Of a stretch of 64,000 bases of DNA, positions 16,115-24,143 are shown piece by piece; position 1 is the first letter of the stretch; each line of letters opens with the position of its first letter. The notes beneath the pieces are model-generated. The model made no database searches. It was not told where the DNA came from and saw only the letters and a list, made by a program, of their open reading frames with translations. Position numbers and translations under genes: made by a program. The DNA comes from CAYSLA01 sp964431685. GTDB taxonomy: Bacteria > Armatimonadota > UBA5829. The stretch is from NCBI GenBank assembly GCA_964431685.1, contig CAYSLA010000001.1, positions 1 through 64,000 on the forward strand, read 5' to 3'.

Positions 16115-17662
16115 ATGAAGATAACGACCTCCGAAGAAATGCGGGCGCTTGACGCACTGGCGACGGACAAATACGGCATTCCCAGCTTGCTTTTGATGGA
16201 ACACGCTGGCCTCGCAGTTGCGATGACAGCCAGCGACCTGCTGGAGGGCGCGTTCGGAAGCAGGGTGCTGGTGTGCGCTGGGCCCGGCAACAACGGCGGA
16301 GACGGGTTCGCGGCCGCTCGGCACCTCTTTAACCACGGCGCTAATGTATCAGTGCTATACTTCGGAGACGCTGCCAAGGCTAGCCCCGATACCCGAACAA
16401 ACATGGCGATCGTCAACCACATGGAAATTCCGGTCATCGAGAATGTTGAGAGCTACCTTGTGGATCAGATTATCTCTGAGTCGGACCTGGTTGTGGACGC
16501 ACTGCTGGGAATCGGGGTGTCCAGTGAAGTGCGCGAGCCAATAGCAGGTGTCATACGGAGTATTAACGACTTCGCACGAATGGTTCTGGCGGTCGATATT
16601 CCGTCTGGCGTGAACTCTGACACAGGCTCAATATGTGGAGTTGGGATTTCGGCGGACGCTACTGTGACGTTTGGGTTGCCGAAGATCGGGCATTTTGTAT
16701 ACCCAGGCGCCGGAAAAGTGGGGCGTCTGTCCGTAGCGGACATCAGTATACCCGTGGTCGAACTCGAAGACAACGGCGGCAGAGCGTTTGTTCTCGACCG
16801 CTTCATTGCGGGGGCGCTGATTCCATACAGACCCAGAGATGCTCATAAAGGCACATTTGGCCACCTGGCGATTGCCGCAGGTTCTGTGGGGATGACGGGC
16901 GCCGCTATCCTGACCGCTGAGGGAGCCTTGCGCATTGGGACCGGACTGGTAACACTTGCAATCCCGGAGTCGCTTAATGACATACTGGAGGCCAAGATCA
17001 CCGAGGCCATGAGTATCCCTGTAGCCGAGGGGTCTGCAAGATCTTTCTGTGCCGGATCAGTCGATGCCGTTGCGCGCCTCATTGAGGATCGTGACGCGGT
17101 AGTCATTGGGCCTGGGCTTGGACGAAGCGAGGACGCGGTCTCCTTTGTCAAGGAACTGCTGCCTCGTATAGATCGTCCCTGTTTAGTAGATGCTGACGGT
17201 CTGTATGCCGTGGCTCAGAACACTGACCTGCTGAGAAACCACAGTGCGCCTGTCATAGTGACGCCGCACCCCGGGGAAATGTCGCTGCTTACCGGCAAGT
17301 CAATTTCCGAGGTTCAGTCAAACCGATTGGAGACAGCACGTTCATTCGCCACTGCCTACGGAGTCCACGTAGTGCTCAAAGGTGTCGGCACCATCGTAGC
17401 AATGCCAAACGGCGTGGTGTATATAAACACAAGCGGCACCTCAGGAATGGCCACCGGAGGGGTTGGTGACGTGCTCAGCGGGATCATAGGCGGGCTGCTC
17501 GCCCAGGGCTGCTCGCCTCAGGCAGCGTGCTGCGCGGGGGTGTACATTCACGGCGCGGCCGGCGAAATCGCTGCGGATAATATGGGCGAGGCAGGAATGG
17601 TAGCCGGCGATGTGGCCGCATCAATTGCCAAAGCTGTGCTGGATATTCAAGGGGAGGACTAG
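16115..17662 (+). CDS. nnrDE: Bifunctional NAD(P)H-hydrate epimerase/ADP-dependent dehydratase
   Basis: A cytoplasmic metabolite-repair enzyme of 515 residues. The N-terminal half is the YjeF epimerase domain (about 1-215, with GPGNNGGDGFAAARHL). The C-terminal half is a ribokinase-fold NAD(P)HX dehydratase (about 225-510, with KGTFGHLAIAAGS, VTPHPGEMSLL and the GTSGMATGGVGDVLSG nucleotide site). Together they restore hydrated NAD(P)H. GGAGAGAGG lies upstream of ATG 16115. It is the first gene of the rightward run; the next gene begins 4 bases after its stop, so it may drive the FHA cluster. Confidence 0.95.
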   Translation: MKITTSEEMRALDALATDKYGIPSLLLMEHAGLAVAMTASDLLEGAFGSRVLVCAGPGNNGGDGFAAARHLFNHGANVSVLYFGDAAKASPDTRTNMAIVNHMEIPVIENVESYLVDQIISESDLVVDALLGIGVSSEVREPIAGVIRSINDFARMVLAVDIPSGVNSDTGSICGVGISADATVTFGLPKIGHFVYPGAGKVGRLSVADISIPVVELEDNGGRAFVLDRFIAGALIPYRPRDAHKGTFGHLAIAAGSVGMTGAAILTAEGALRIGTGLVTLAIPESLNDILEAKITEAMSIPVAEGSARSFCAGSVDAVARLIEDRDAVVIGPGLGRSEDAVSFVKELLPRIDRPCLVDADGLYAVAQNTDLLRNHSAPVIVTPHPGEMSLLTGKSISEVQSNRLETARSFATAYGVHVVLKGVGTIVAMPNGVVYINTSGTSGMATGGVGDVLSGIIGGLLAQGCSPQAACCAGVYIHGAAGEIAADNMGEAGMVAGDVAASIAKAVLDIQGED

Positions 17663-17666
17663 GGTT

Positions 17667-18962
17667 ATGCGACGTGTTCTGTCAATTGCGGTGCTGGTAG
17701 TGTGCTGGATATATCTGGGCGTAGCTGCCATCGCCGAGCCGTCTATTGAGCTTGGCTTAGAGGAAAAGGGAGCCTATGTATACTGGTTCACGTATACCGA
17801 TCCTACAGGTGTCGAAAGATCCAGCAAGCCAGAGAGGTTTATGGGATCTGATGCGAAGTTGTCAATGAGCGACGTTCCAGCAAGTGGAAAGGACCTTCGC
17901 CTGCATGTGATGAGTGTACGCACGGGTAACGCCGCGGCCAAGGTTATCAAACCAGAACTATTGGAGGCCAAACCGCCAAAGATTGAGCTTGAGGAGAAGG
18001 ATTTTCAGTACGTTGGACTTGTCAGACTTCGAGTAGTGGCTTCGGACGGCAAGCCAGTGGAGAGCGCGGTTGTCCGGGTCGAGGATGCTGACGGAACCAA
18101 ACACGAATCGTCCATTACTCCGGTCGACGAAGGTGTGGCGGTGTTCCGAAACGTCGCAGCGGGTCAGACGAGCGTGAAAGTCGTGGCAGAGGGGCTCACC
18201 AAGACTTCTGATTCGGACATAGACATCCCCGCGGAGCGGGATAGTCTGGCATTTGGGCGCGATATCAAAGTACTTGGTGACGTGAACACGTTGCAGATTG
18301 CATCGGCACCCGGAACTGATGACGACGCCAGGCCGAAAGAGTCGTCACGCAAAGAGCGTCGTTCTTCTTCTGGCACGAACATTCTGTCGGCTATCGCGGG
18401 CCTGATATTCGTTGCGGTGGTAATCGCTGTAATATACGCTCTGCTCAAATCGAAGGGCGTGACGGCGAAAGGCGCTCTCGAGAAGATGGGGGTCGCGCTG
18501 CCCGAGACGGATTCCTCCGTGTCTCCTGCGCCCCAGAACGCCGCTCCCGCGATTGATCCGAACGTCTGCCAGTTCTGCGGTCAGCAAAAAGACGCCAACG
18601 GTTCGTGCGGTTGCACAGTCACGCCCGGTGCCGCACCACCAGTTTTGGGAGCGACACCCGTGACCGGCCCAAGCGGCCCCCGGTTGATAGGAACACAGGG
18701 CACGTTCGCTGCTCAGATATTCCCATTGATCGAAGGGGCAAGCATTGTTGGAAGAGAGGCGAGCTGCAACGTAGCGCTGCTCAATGACGCCACTGCTTCG
18801 CGTCGGCACGCCACCATCAACGTAAATGCTGGTCAGTACAGCATCACGGACATGGGCAGCTCCAACGGCACGATGGTCAACGGTGCACGTGTCACAGAAC
18901 AGGCACTGGTTCCCGGCGATGAGATACAGATCGGCGGCACCAAGTTCAGGTTTGAGGTCTGA
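17667..18962 (+). CDS. Membrane-anchored FHA-domain protein with zinc ribbon
   Basis: A protein of 431 residues. It has an N-terminal signal or membrane segment (4-24), then an exported region containing a carboxypeptidase-regulatory-like beta domain (about 120-200). A transmembrane helix (about 235-260) is followed by a cytoplasmic part with the short cysteine knuckle CQFCGQQKDANGSCGC and a C-terminal FHA domain. The FHA domain shows GREASCN, SRRHA and the SSNGTMVNG loop. FHA domains bind phosphothreonine, so the protein could link an outside beta domain to kinase signalling inside. GGGGAGG precedes ATG 17667. It is the first of seven consecutive genes of a phosphosignalling cluster. Confidence 0.85.
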   Translation: MRRVLSIAVLVVCWIYLGVAAIAEPSIELGLEEKGAYVYWFTYTDPTGVERSSKPERFMGSDAKLSMSDVPASGKDLRLHVMSVRTGNAAAKVIKPELLEAKPPKIELEEKDFQYVGLVRLRVVASDGKPVESAVVRVEDADGTKHESSITPVDEGVAVFRNVAAGQTSVKVVAEGLTKTSDSDIDIPAERDSLAFGRDIKVLGDVNTLQIASAPGTDDDARPKESSRKERRSSSGTNILSAIAGLIFVAVVIAVIYALLKSKGVTAKGALEKMGVALPETDSSVSPAPQNAAPAIDPNVCQFCGQQKDANGSCGCTVTPGAAPPVLGATPVTGPSGPRLIGTQGTFAAQIFPLIEGASIVGREASCNVALLNDATASRRHATINVNAGQYSITDMGSSNGTMVNGARVTEQALVPGDEIQIGGTKFRFEV

Positions 18963-18969
18963 TGTCCAG

Positions 18970-20388
18970 TTGACTAAGATTATTCGCCACACATTTGCCG
19001 GAGCGCTGGGAGCGTTTATTGCGTGGGCGGTGATGGAGCCTACTCCGCTGATGCCTGACACCGAGACGCCAGTCGCCTACGGCGTGATATTTGTGATCGG
19101 ACTGATCTTCGGACTGCTGGTCGGATTTCTCCTCGGGTTGTCCGAAGCTATGGGCGGTCTATCACACCGGAACGGCGGCAAGGTTGTTGTCGTAAGCGCG
19201 CTAGTGGGCGCGGCTGGTGGCATCCTGGGGCTTACGTTCGGAAACTCGCTCTACTCTGCGTTCACGAGTGTGTCCAAGGCGAGCCCAGGCTTCCTGTCAT
19301 TCATACTGCTCCTGGTAGGCAGGGCCGTGGGGTGGGCGCTGATTGGTGGATTTGTAGGCCTGAGCCAGGGGCTCGCCACGAACTCCGCTAAGAAGATACG
19401 CAACGGTTTTATCGGCGGATTTCTGGGCGGTGGTCTCGGCGGAACGGTGTTCGAGATTCTGGTGATGCTAAACAAAGGGCACGTCGCCAATTTGCTGCCC
19501 GGGATGATCCGCTTTGTAAGCTTCGTAATCACAGGAGGGAGCATCGGGCTGTTCATAGGGTTAGTGAGCGAGCTCGCGAAGAAGGCCTGGCTTCTCAAAA
19601 TGGTTGGCAGGAATGAGGGTAAGGAATACGAACTCTTCAAACCGATCACAATTATTGGCAGAAGCGAACTTGCCGACATCCCGGCTTTCGGCGACCCGGA
19701 CGTCACGGAAAAGCACTCGATCGTCATCCAACAGGGAGGCAGGTACTACATAGAGGATGCCGGGTCGCTCTTCGGGACCAGTCTGAACGGCACACGAATT
19801 GCTGACCGCCAGCCTTTGAGAAGCGGCGATGTCATTACGGTCGGCAAGACCCGGTTCCAGTTCCGTGACAAGAGCGCCCCGCGAATGGCTCCGGCTGTCC
19901 AGTCTGCCACAGTCAGTGGTGCGGTCATTCCAACAGCGCAGGGCGTCTGCCCGTTCTGCGGGGCGGCCAGGGACTCCAACGGCAACTGCGAATGCTCCGC
20001 TGGTGTCTCTGATGCCACACAGATATCGACGCAGGGGGTCGCCAACACATCGGTAACACAGCTTCCGACACAGTTGATGGGCGGGCAGGCTACACGTACT
20101 GGTGCAAGGCTCGTTGGAGTTTCCGGAGTCTACGCCAACCAGGTGTTTCCTCTTGAGCCTTCCGGCACTGGAATCGGCCGAGACTCGTCCAACACTATCT
20201 CGCTGGCGTCAGACCGTATGGTATCTCGTATGCACGCGAGGATAGTGGAGGAGGGTGGGGCGATTGTGGCGTACGATGAAGGTAGCTCGAACGGCACGTT
20301 TGTCAATGGCGAACAGATTACTCGAAGAGCGTTAATGAGTGCTGATATCATTCAGATAGGCTCCACGAAGTTCAGAGTGGAACTGTAG
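18970..20388 (+). CDS. Polytopic membrane protein with two FHA domains
   Basis: A protein of about 472 residues. The N-terminal 220 residues hold about six glycine-rich hydrophobic helices. A first, weaker FHA domain follows (about 240-305, ending SLFGTSLNGTRI). Then come a cysteine knuckle of the same type as the preceding protein (CPFCGAARDSNGNCEC), a threonine/glutamine-rich linker, and a canonical FHA domain (GRDSSN, SRMHARI, SSNGTFVNGEQI). TTG 18970, 8 bases after the previous stop, is the likely start because it gives an N-terminus leading straight into the first helix. It probably acts as a membrane docking point for phosphorylated partners; no enzymatic domain is visible. Confidence 0.82.
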   Translation: MTKIIRHTFAGALGAFIAWAVMEPTPLMPDTETPVAYGVIFVIGLIFGLLVGFLLGLSEAMGGLSHRNGGKVVVVSALVGAAGGILGLTFGNSLYSAFTSVSKASPGFLSFILLLVGRAVGWALIGGFVGLSQGLATNSAKKIRNGFIGGFLGGGLGGTVFEILVMLNKGHVANLLPGMIRFVSFVITGGSIGLFIGLVSELAKKAWLLKMVGRNEGKEYELFKPITIIGRSELADIPAFGDPDVTEKHSIVIQQGGRYYIEDAGSLFGTSLNGTRIADRQPLRSGDVITVGKTRFQFRDKSAPRMAPAVQSATVSGAVIPTAQGVCPFCGAARDSNGNCECSAGVSDATQISTQGVANTSVTQLPTQLMGGQATRTGARLVGVSGVYANQVFPLEPSGTGIGRDSSNTISLASDRMVSRMHARIVEEGGAIVAYDEGSSNGTFVNGEQITRRALMSADIIQIGSTKFRVEL

Positions 20389-20432
20389 TCGTTTCATATT
20401 CTCCGGCTTCGCCGGGTTAGGGTGGTAGAGAC

Positions 20433-21806
20433 GTGAGCGATACAACGCAGATGTTTCCGGGGGACGATCCGAACCGGACGGTTGTCGGCGGAATTGACCC
20501 GAACAAGACCCAGGTAGGAGGAGGACTTGGCGCGGTCAGCTCAGATGCGGACCCATATCGCACGCAGATGCCCTCTGCGGTGCGTTCGGTGGCCCTTGAG
20601 TGCCTTGTGGAGAACTCCTACGCTCTTGCTCCGGAGGCGAACCATACGCACATTCTAGCAAGACTAACTGGCGTCAATGCTGGTGGCGGGTTCGGACAGC
20701 GGATGCCTGTGAACGTGTGTCTTGTGCTTGACCGAAGCGGCTCTATGGAAGGTCCGCCTTTGGATTACATGAAGCAGGCGTGCGGCTATGTCGTTGACCT
20801 GCTTGAGCCCTCGGACATTCTCTCGATAGTTGCTTTTGAGGACACGGCGCAAGTGATAATGCCTGCCCGACGTGTCGTCAACAGGGCCTTGATAAAAGAA
20901 CACATTATGCGCCTCGATGTGGGCAACACCACGAACCTCTACGACGCTCTTGCGCTTGCCGGCAGTCAGGTCTCGTCTGTGGCAAACCCCGGTTACGTTA
21001 ATCGGGCACTGCTGTTCACCGACGGCGAACCGACTGCGGGAAACAAGGACTTCTCATCAATCGTCGGGCAGGTAGTGGAGCAGAAGAGCCGTGGAATCAC
21101 CTTCACCGCACTGGGCTTCGGCTATGAATACAACGAGGAACTGCTCTCTGCTATCGCGAAACGGAGTGGCGGCAACTACTACTACATCACCAGACCAGAG
21201 CTGATCCCGGAGATATTCCGCAAGGAATTGGAATCGCTGATGATGGTTACGGCTAGAAACGTCCGTCTGCGGATCCGGCTCTCTCGCTGGAGCCAGGTTC
21301 GCCAGGTATACGGAAAACTCCCGACGTACGGCACCCGATCTGCGGAGGTCACTCTCGCCGATCTCGAGAAAGGCGAGACTCAGACTGCCCTGATCCAGAT
21401 GGAGCTCGGCGCCAGGCCGGGGGGAACATATAGAGTGGCGGTTGTTGAAGCAATCTACGATGATTCGGTCACTGGACGAACCGAGACAGTCTCCGCTGAT
21501 GCTGTTGTGCAGTTCACAGCGGACGCTGCTTTGCTTGCCGCAGGCGAAAACCCGATGGTAAAGAACGAGATACAGATCGCAGAGGCGTCCAGAAACCTCG
21601 AGCGCACCGTAATGGGGATGAAAACCCAGCAGATATCCACAACGCAGGCCGTCGAAGAAATGGAGAAGACCCGGATGATGCTCCTTGACCAGGGTAAGAC
21701 GCTACAGGCCCAGGATATGCAAGCTGCCATCGACCAGATCAGACAGGGAGCGGCTGCGGAGAAGACACTGATAGGAATTCAACTTGACCGGGAGAAAACA
21801 AGATGA
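20433..21806 (+). CDS. VWA-domain protein with N-terminal threonine repeats
   Basis: A protein of 457 residues without a signal peptide. The N-terminus carries three spaced copies of a DPxxT motif (DPNRTVVGG, DPNKTQVGG, DPYRTQMP). A von Willebrand A domain follows (about 90-270) with an intact MIDAS site DRSGSMEGPP and the later TDGEPT loop. A beta region and a helical tail complete it. VWA domains bind partner proteins through a metal ion. The repeated threonines beside FHA and kinase genes suggest they are phosphorylated and read by FHA domains; this is inference. It begins with GTG 20433 and its stop overlaps the next ATG (ATGA). Confidence 0.87.
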   Translation: MSDTTQMFPGDDPNRTVVGGIDPNKTQVGGGLGAVSSDADPYRTQMPSAVRSVALECLVENSYALAPEANHTHILARLTGVNAGGGFGQRMPVNVCLVLDRSGSMEGPPLDYMKQACGYVVDLLEPSDILSIVAFEDTAQVIMPARRVVNRALIKEHIMRLDVGNTTNLYDALALAGSQVSSVANPGYVNRALLFTDGEPTAGNKDFSSIVGQVVEQKSRGITFTALGFGYEYNEELLSAIAKRSGGNYYYITRPELIPEIFRKELESLMMVTARNVRLRIRLSRWSQVRQVYGKLPTYGTRSAEVTLADLEKGETQTALIQMELGARPGGTYRVAVVEAIYDDSVTGRTETVSADAVVQFTADAALLAAGENPMVKNEIQIAEASRNLERTVMGMKTQQISTTQAVEEMEKTRMMLLDQGKTLQAQDMQAAIDQIRQGAAAEKTLIGIQLDREKTR

Positions 21807-22789
21807 GCGACGATCAGCTTAACTCATACGAAGTGACGACAGTCTCACAACCTCTTGATGACCGCACTCAGGCAGTGGGGCTTGTTGACTCCGGTGCCAC
21901 ACAATACTCGATGAACCTGGAGTGTCCTGTATGCCACACCCAGAACTCCGGTTCTGAACGTTACTGCACGGACTGTGGCTTCCTGCTGACCGAATCACCA
22001 GCGGAAGTTAGCGAAGCCCAGATTGAGCAGCCCCCAGCCAAGCTTGTATCGGCGGACAGGGTGCGAGAGTTTCCATTGAGACTCGGTGCAAACACGGTCG
22101 GTCGGGCCGATTCCGACGTGTTGCTTACAGACAATTCCGTCTCCCGTAGACACGCTGTGATAACTGTTGAGGACGGCAGGGTGTATCTGGAGGATGTAGG
22201 AAGCACCAATGGCACAAATGCCGGCGGAGTCCGAATTGAGCAGGGAAGCAGAGTTGAGCTGCAGGATGGAGCTGATGTTGTCTTTGGCAGCGAGTCGCTG
22301 AAACTTGTTGTGATCGCCACCGTCCAAGAGAGTGTAGGGGAGAGCGCGTCCGATGATCTCTCCGCAACTGCAGATTCGCCTGAAATGTCCCTCACAGACA
22401 CAGATTCCAGCGTCGCGACTCAGGAAGCAGACGCATCTGGCATCGTCGATGAAACTGGGGCGCAGACGCAGGATCAACGTGCCCTCTACGTTCTGGTCTC
22501 ACGAGACGGCTCGTTGAGGTATGACCTTCTCAAAGGAACTCTCCGTTTGGGTCGCCGCACTGTCGAAAACGACATAGTCATCTCGGACCAGTACTGCTCG
22601 GGCAAACACGCGGAACTTGAAGTGACGGAAGACTCTGTAACTGTCAGAGACATAGGAAGCACAAACGGGACGTTGATCAATGCGGTGAAAATCGCACCCA
22701 ATGCGGCAGTGCCGCTGAATCCGGGGGACGAGGTGACGTTTGGGCAGACCCCACTCATATTGGAGGCAATAAGAGATGAGTTTGTATGA
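21803..22789 (+). CDS. Soluble protein with zinc ribbon and two FHA domains
   Basis: A cytoplasmic protein of 328 residues. The first 40 residues are rich in Thr, Ser and Gln (for example DDRTQAVG). A zinc ribbon follows with Cys41, Cys44, Cys55 and Cys58. The first FHA domain is at about 85-165 (GRADSDV, SRRHAVI, STNGTNAGG), then an acidic serine/threonine linker, then a second FHA domain at about 240-320 (GRRTVENDI, SGKHAEL, STNGTLIN). The two FHA domains could bridge two phosphorylated partners. It overlaps the gene before by 4 bases and the gene after by 14 bases, so translation is coupled. Confidence 0.87.
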   Translation: MSDDQLNSYEVTTVSQPLDDRTQAVGLVDSGATQYSMNLECPVCHTQNSGSERYCTDCGFLLTESPAEVSEAQIEQPPAKLVSADRVREFPLRLGANTVGRADSDVLLTDNSVSRRHAVITVEDGRVYLEDVGSTNGTNAGGVRIEQGSRVELQDGADVVFGSESLKLVVIATVQESVGESASDDLSATADSPEMSLTDTDSSVATQEADASGIVDETGAQTQDQRALYVLVSRDGSLRYDLLKGTLRLGRRTVENDIVISDQYCSGKHAELEVTEDSVTVRDIGSTNGTLINAVKIAPNAAVPLNPGDEVTFGQTPLILEAIRDEFV

Positions 22790-23183
22790 TCAAGAGACCG
22801 AAGTGTTCTCGTCCGAGGATGTCGAGGTTACGGCCAGACTGGATATCACTGAGCTCCGCAAAGATATGGAGGCTAAGAACGGTTCATTTGCTCTTGTTTC
22901 TCGCGATGGCCAGACCGTATTTCAGCTCACGGATGGGATAAACACACTTGGCCGGCTCAAGCGGGCGAACAGTGTCGTTATCAAAGACAAGTTCTGCTCG
23001 GCTCTACACGCTGAACTCCAGATTGGGGAGGACGGCATAACCATCACCGACATGGGTTCCACGAACGGAACATTCGTCAATGGAACAAAGATTACGCCAA
23101 TAATGCCACACTCACTGCAACTTGGTGATGAGATTACCGTGGGACGCAGCCATTTCCGATTTGAGGTGATACTCGATGAGTAA
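22776..23183 (+). CDS. Short FHA-domain protein (GarA/OdhI-like layout)
   Basis: A protein of 135 residues made of an N-terminal segment of about 35 residues and one FHA domain (GRLKRANSVVI, SALHAEL, STNGTFVNG). Size and layout resemble actinobacterial GarA/OdhI. In those proteins a threonine in the N-terminal tail is phosphorylated by a PknB-type kinase and then folds back onto the FHA domain. Here the tail contains DQETEVF and then EVTARLDITEL, which recurs in similar form in the next gene. The similarity is in design; a function in controlling 2-oxoglutarate metabolism is not shown. It overlaps the PP2C gene by 8 bases. Confidence 0.84.
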   Translation: MSLYDQETEVFSSEDVEVTARLDITELRKDMEAKNGSFALVSRDGQTVFQLTDGINTLGRLKRANSVVIKDKFCSALHAELQIGEDGITITDMGSTNGTFVNGTKITPIMPHSLQLGDEITVGRSHFRFEVILDE

Positions 23184-24105
23184 CACAGAGGAGCCAGAGA
23201 TCCTCACTGCAGACGATTCCGATCGCGAAGTGACCGCTAAGGTCAACTCGCAGGAGTTGATAGCAGAATGGGAAGAACGGATTCGCAGGGCCGAGGATAT
23301 TCGCGTGGTAAGCACGTTGGGCGCACGGACGGATCTCGGCCGGGTGCGAGACAACAACGAAGACAAGTACGAGTTCTTCCAGCCTGAGGAACCGGATGTG
23401 CTTTCGAGAAAAGGATCGCTATATGCCGTTGCCGATGGGATGGGCGGACATTCGGCTGGTCAGATTGCCAGCGAACTGGCCTTGAAGACTACCATAAAGT
23501 CGTACTACTCCGATGACTCACCACTGCTCGAAGAGTCTCTGCGGGCCGCTATCCAGCAGGCTAACGCACTTGTCTATGACACATCAACGGCGATCGCCGA
23601 GCGCGCAGGGATGGGAACAACGCTAACTGTGCTTGTAGTGCGCGGCGACGAAGCCTTCGTTGCCCACGTAGGCGACAGCCGGCTGTACGCATTGCGTGAC
23701 GGTGTAATTACGCAGGTTACTGACGATCATTCGTGGGTCAACGAGCAGGTGAAACGGGGCGGAATGACTGAGCGCGAGGCTATGTCCTCACCCTACCGGA
23801 ATGTTATTACCCGCTCTGTCGGCAACTCTCCGACTGTTGAAGTGGACATATTCTGCCGCGACGTTAGGGTGGGCGACGTCTTCCTGCTTTGCTCTGATGG
23901 CGTCTCGGGACTCGTTGAGGCAGAGCAGGTGCGCAGAGCGATGGCAGAGAAGTCGCCGTCCCAGGCGGCGTGGGAACTGGTGGACATGGCTCTGGAAGCC
24001 GGCGGACACGACAACGCGACCGTTCTCGTGCTTGCCATCCGCGACATCGTGGGAGAGAAGAAGCCAAAACGCGGCGGACTCTCAGCACTGTTTGGCCGGA
24101 AGTAG
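23176..24105 (+). CDS. PP2C-family (PPM) Ser/Thr protein phosphatase
   Basis: A cytoplasmic phosphatase of 309 residues. The PPM motifs are complete: RDNNEDKY near residue 57, ADGMGGH, MGTTLTVLVV, GDSRLYALRDG, SDGVSGLVE and GGHDNATVLVL. The metal-binding aspartates are all present. It probably removes phosphates placed by the kinase encoded next. An N-terminal extension of about 45 residues carries EVTAKVNSQEL, matching EVTARLDITEL in the preceding FHA protein, so both may share a docking or phosphorylation site. GAGGTGAT precedes ATG 23176. Confidence 0.93.
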   Translation: MSNTEEPEILTADDSDREVTAKVNSQELIAEWEERIRRAEDIRVVSTLGARTDLGRVRDNNEDKYEFFQPEEPDVLSRKGSLYAVADGMGGHSAGQIASELALKTTIKSYYSDDSPLLEESLRAAIQQANALVYDTSTAIAERAGMGTTLTVLVVRGDEAFVAHVGDSRLYALRDGVITQVTDDHSWVNEQVKRGGMTEREAMSSPYRNVITRSVGNSPTVEVDIFCRDVRVGDVFLLCSDGVSGLVEAEQVRRAMAEKSPSQAAWELVDMALEAGGHDNATVLVLAIRDIVGEKKPKRGGLSALFGRK

Positions 24106-24143
24106 GCCGGCCGGGTCTGCCGCAACAAGGATTGATACACAGT

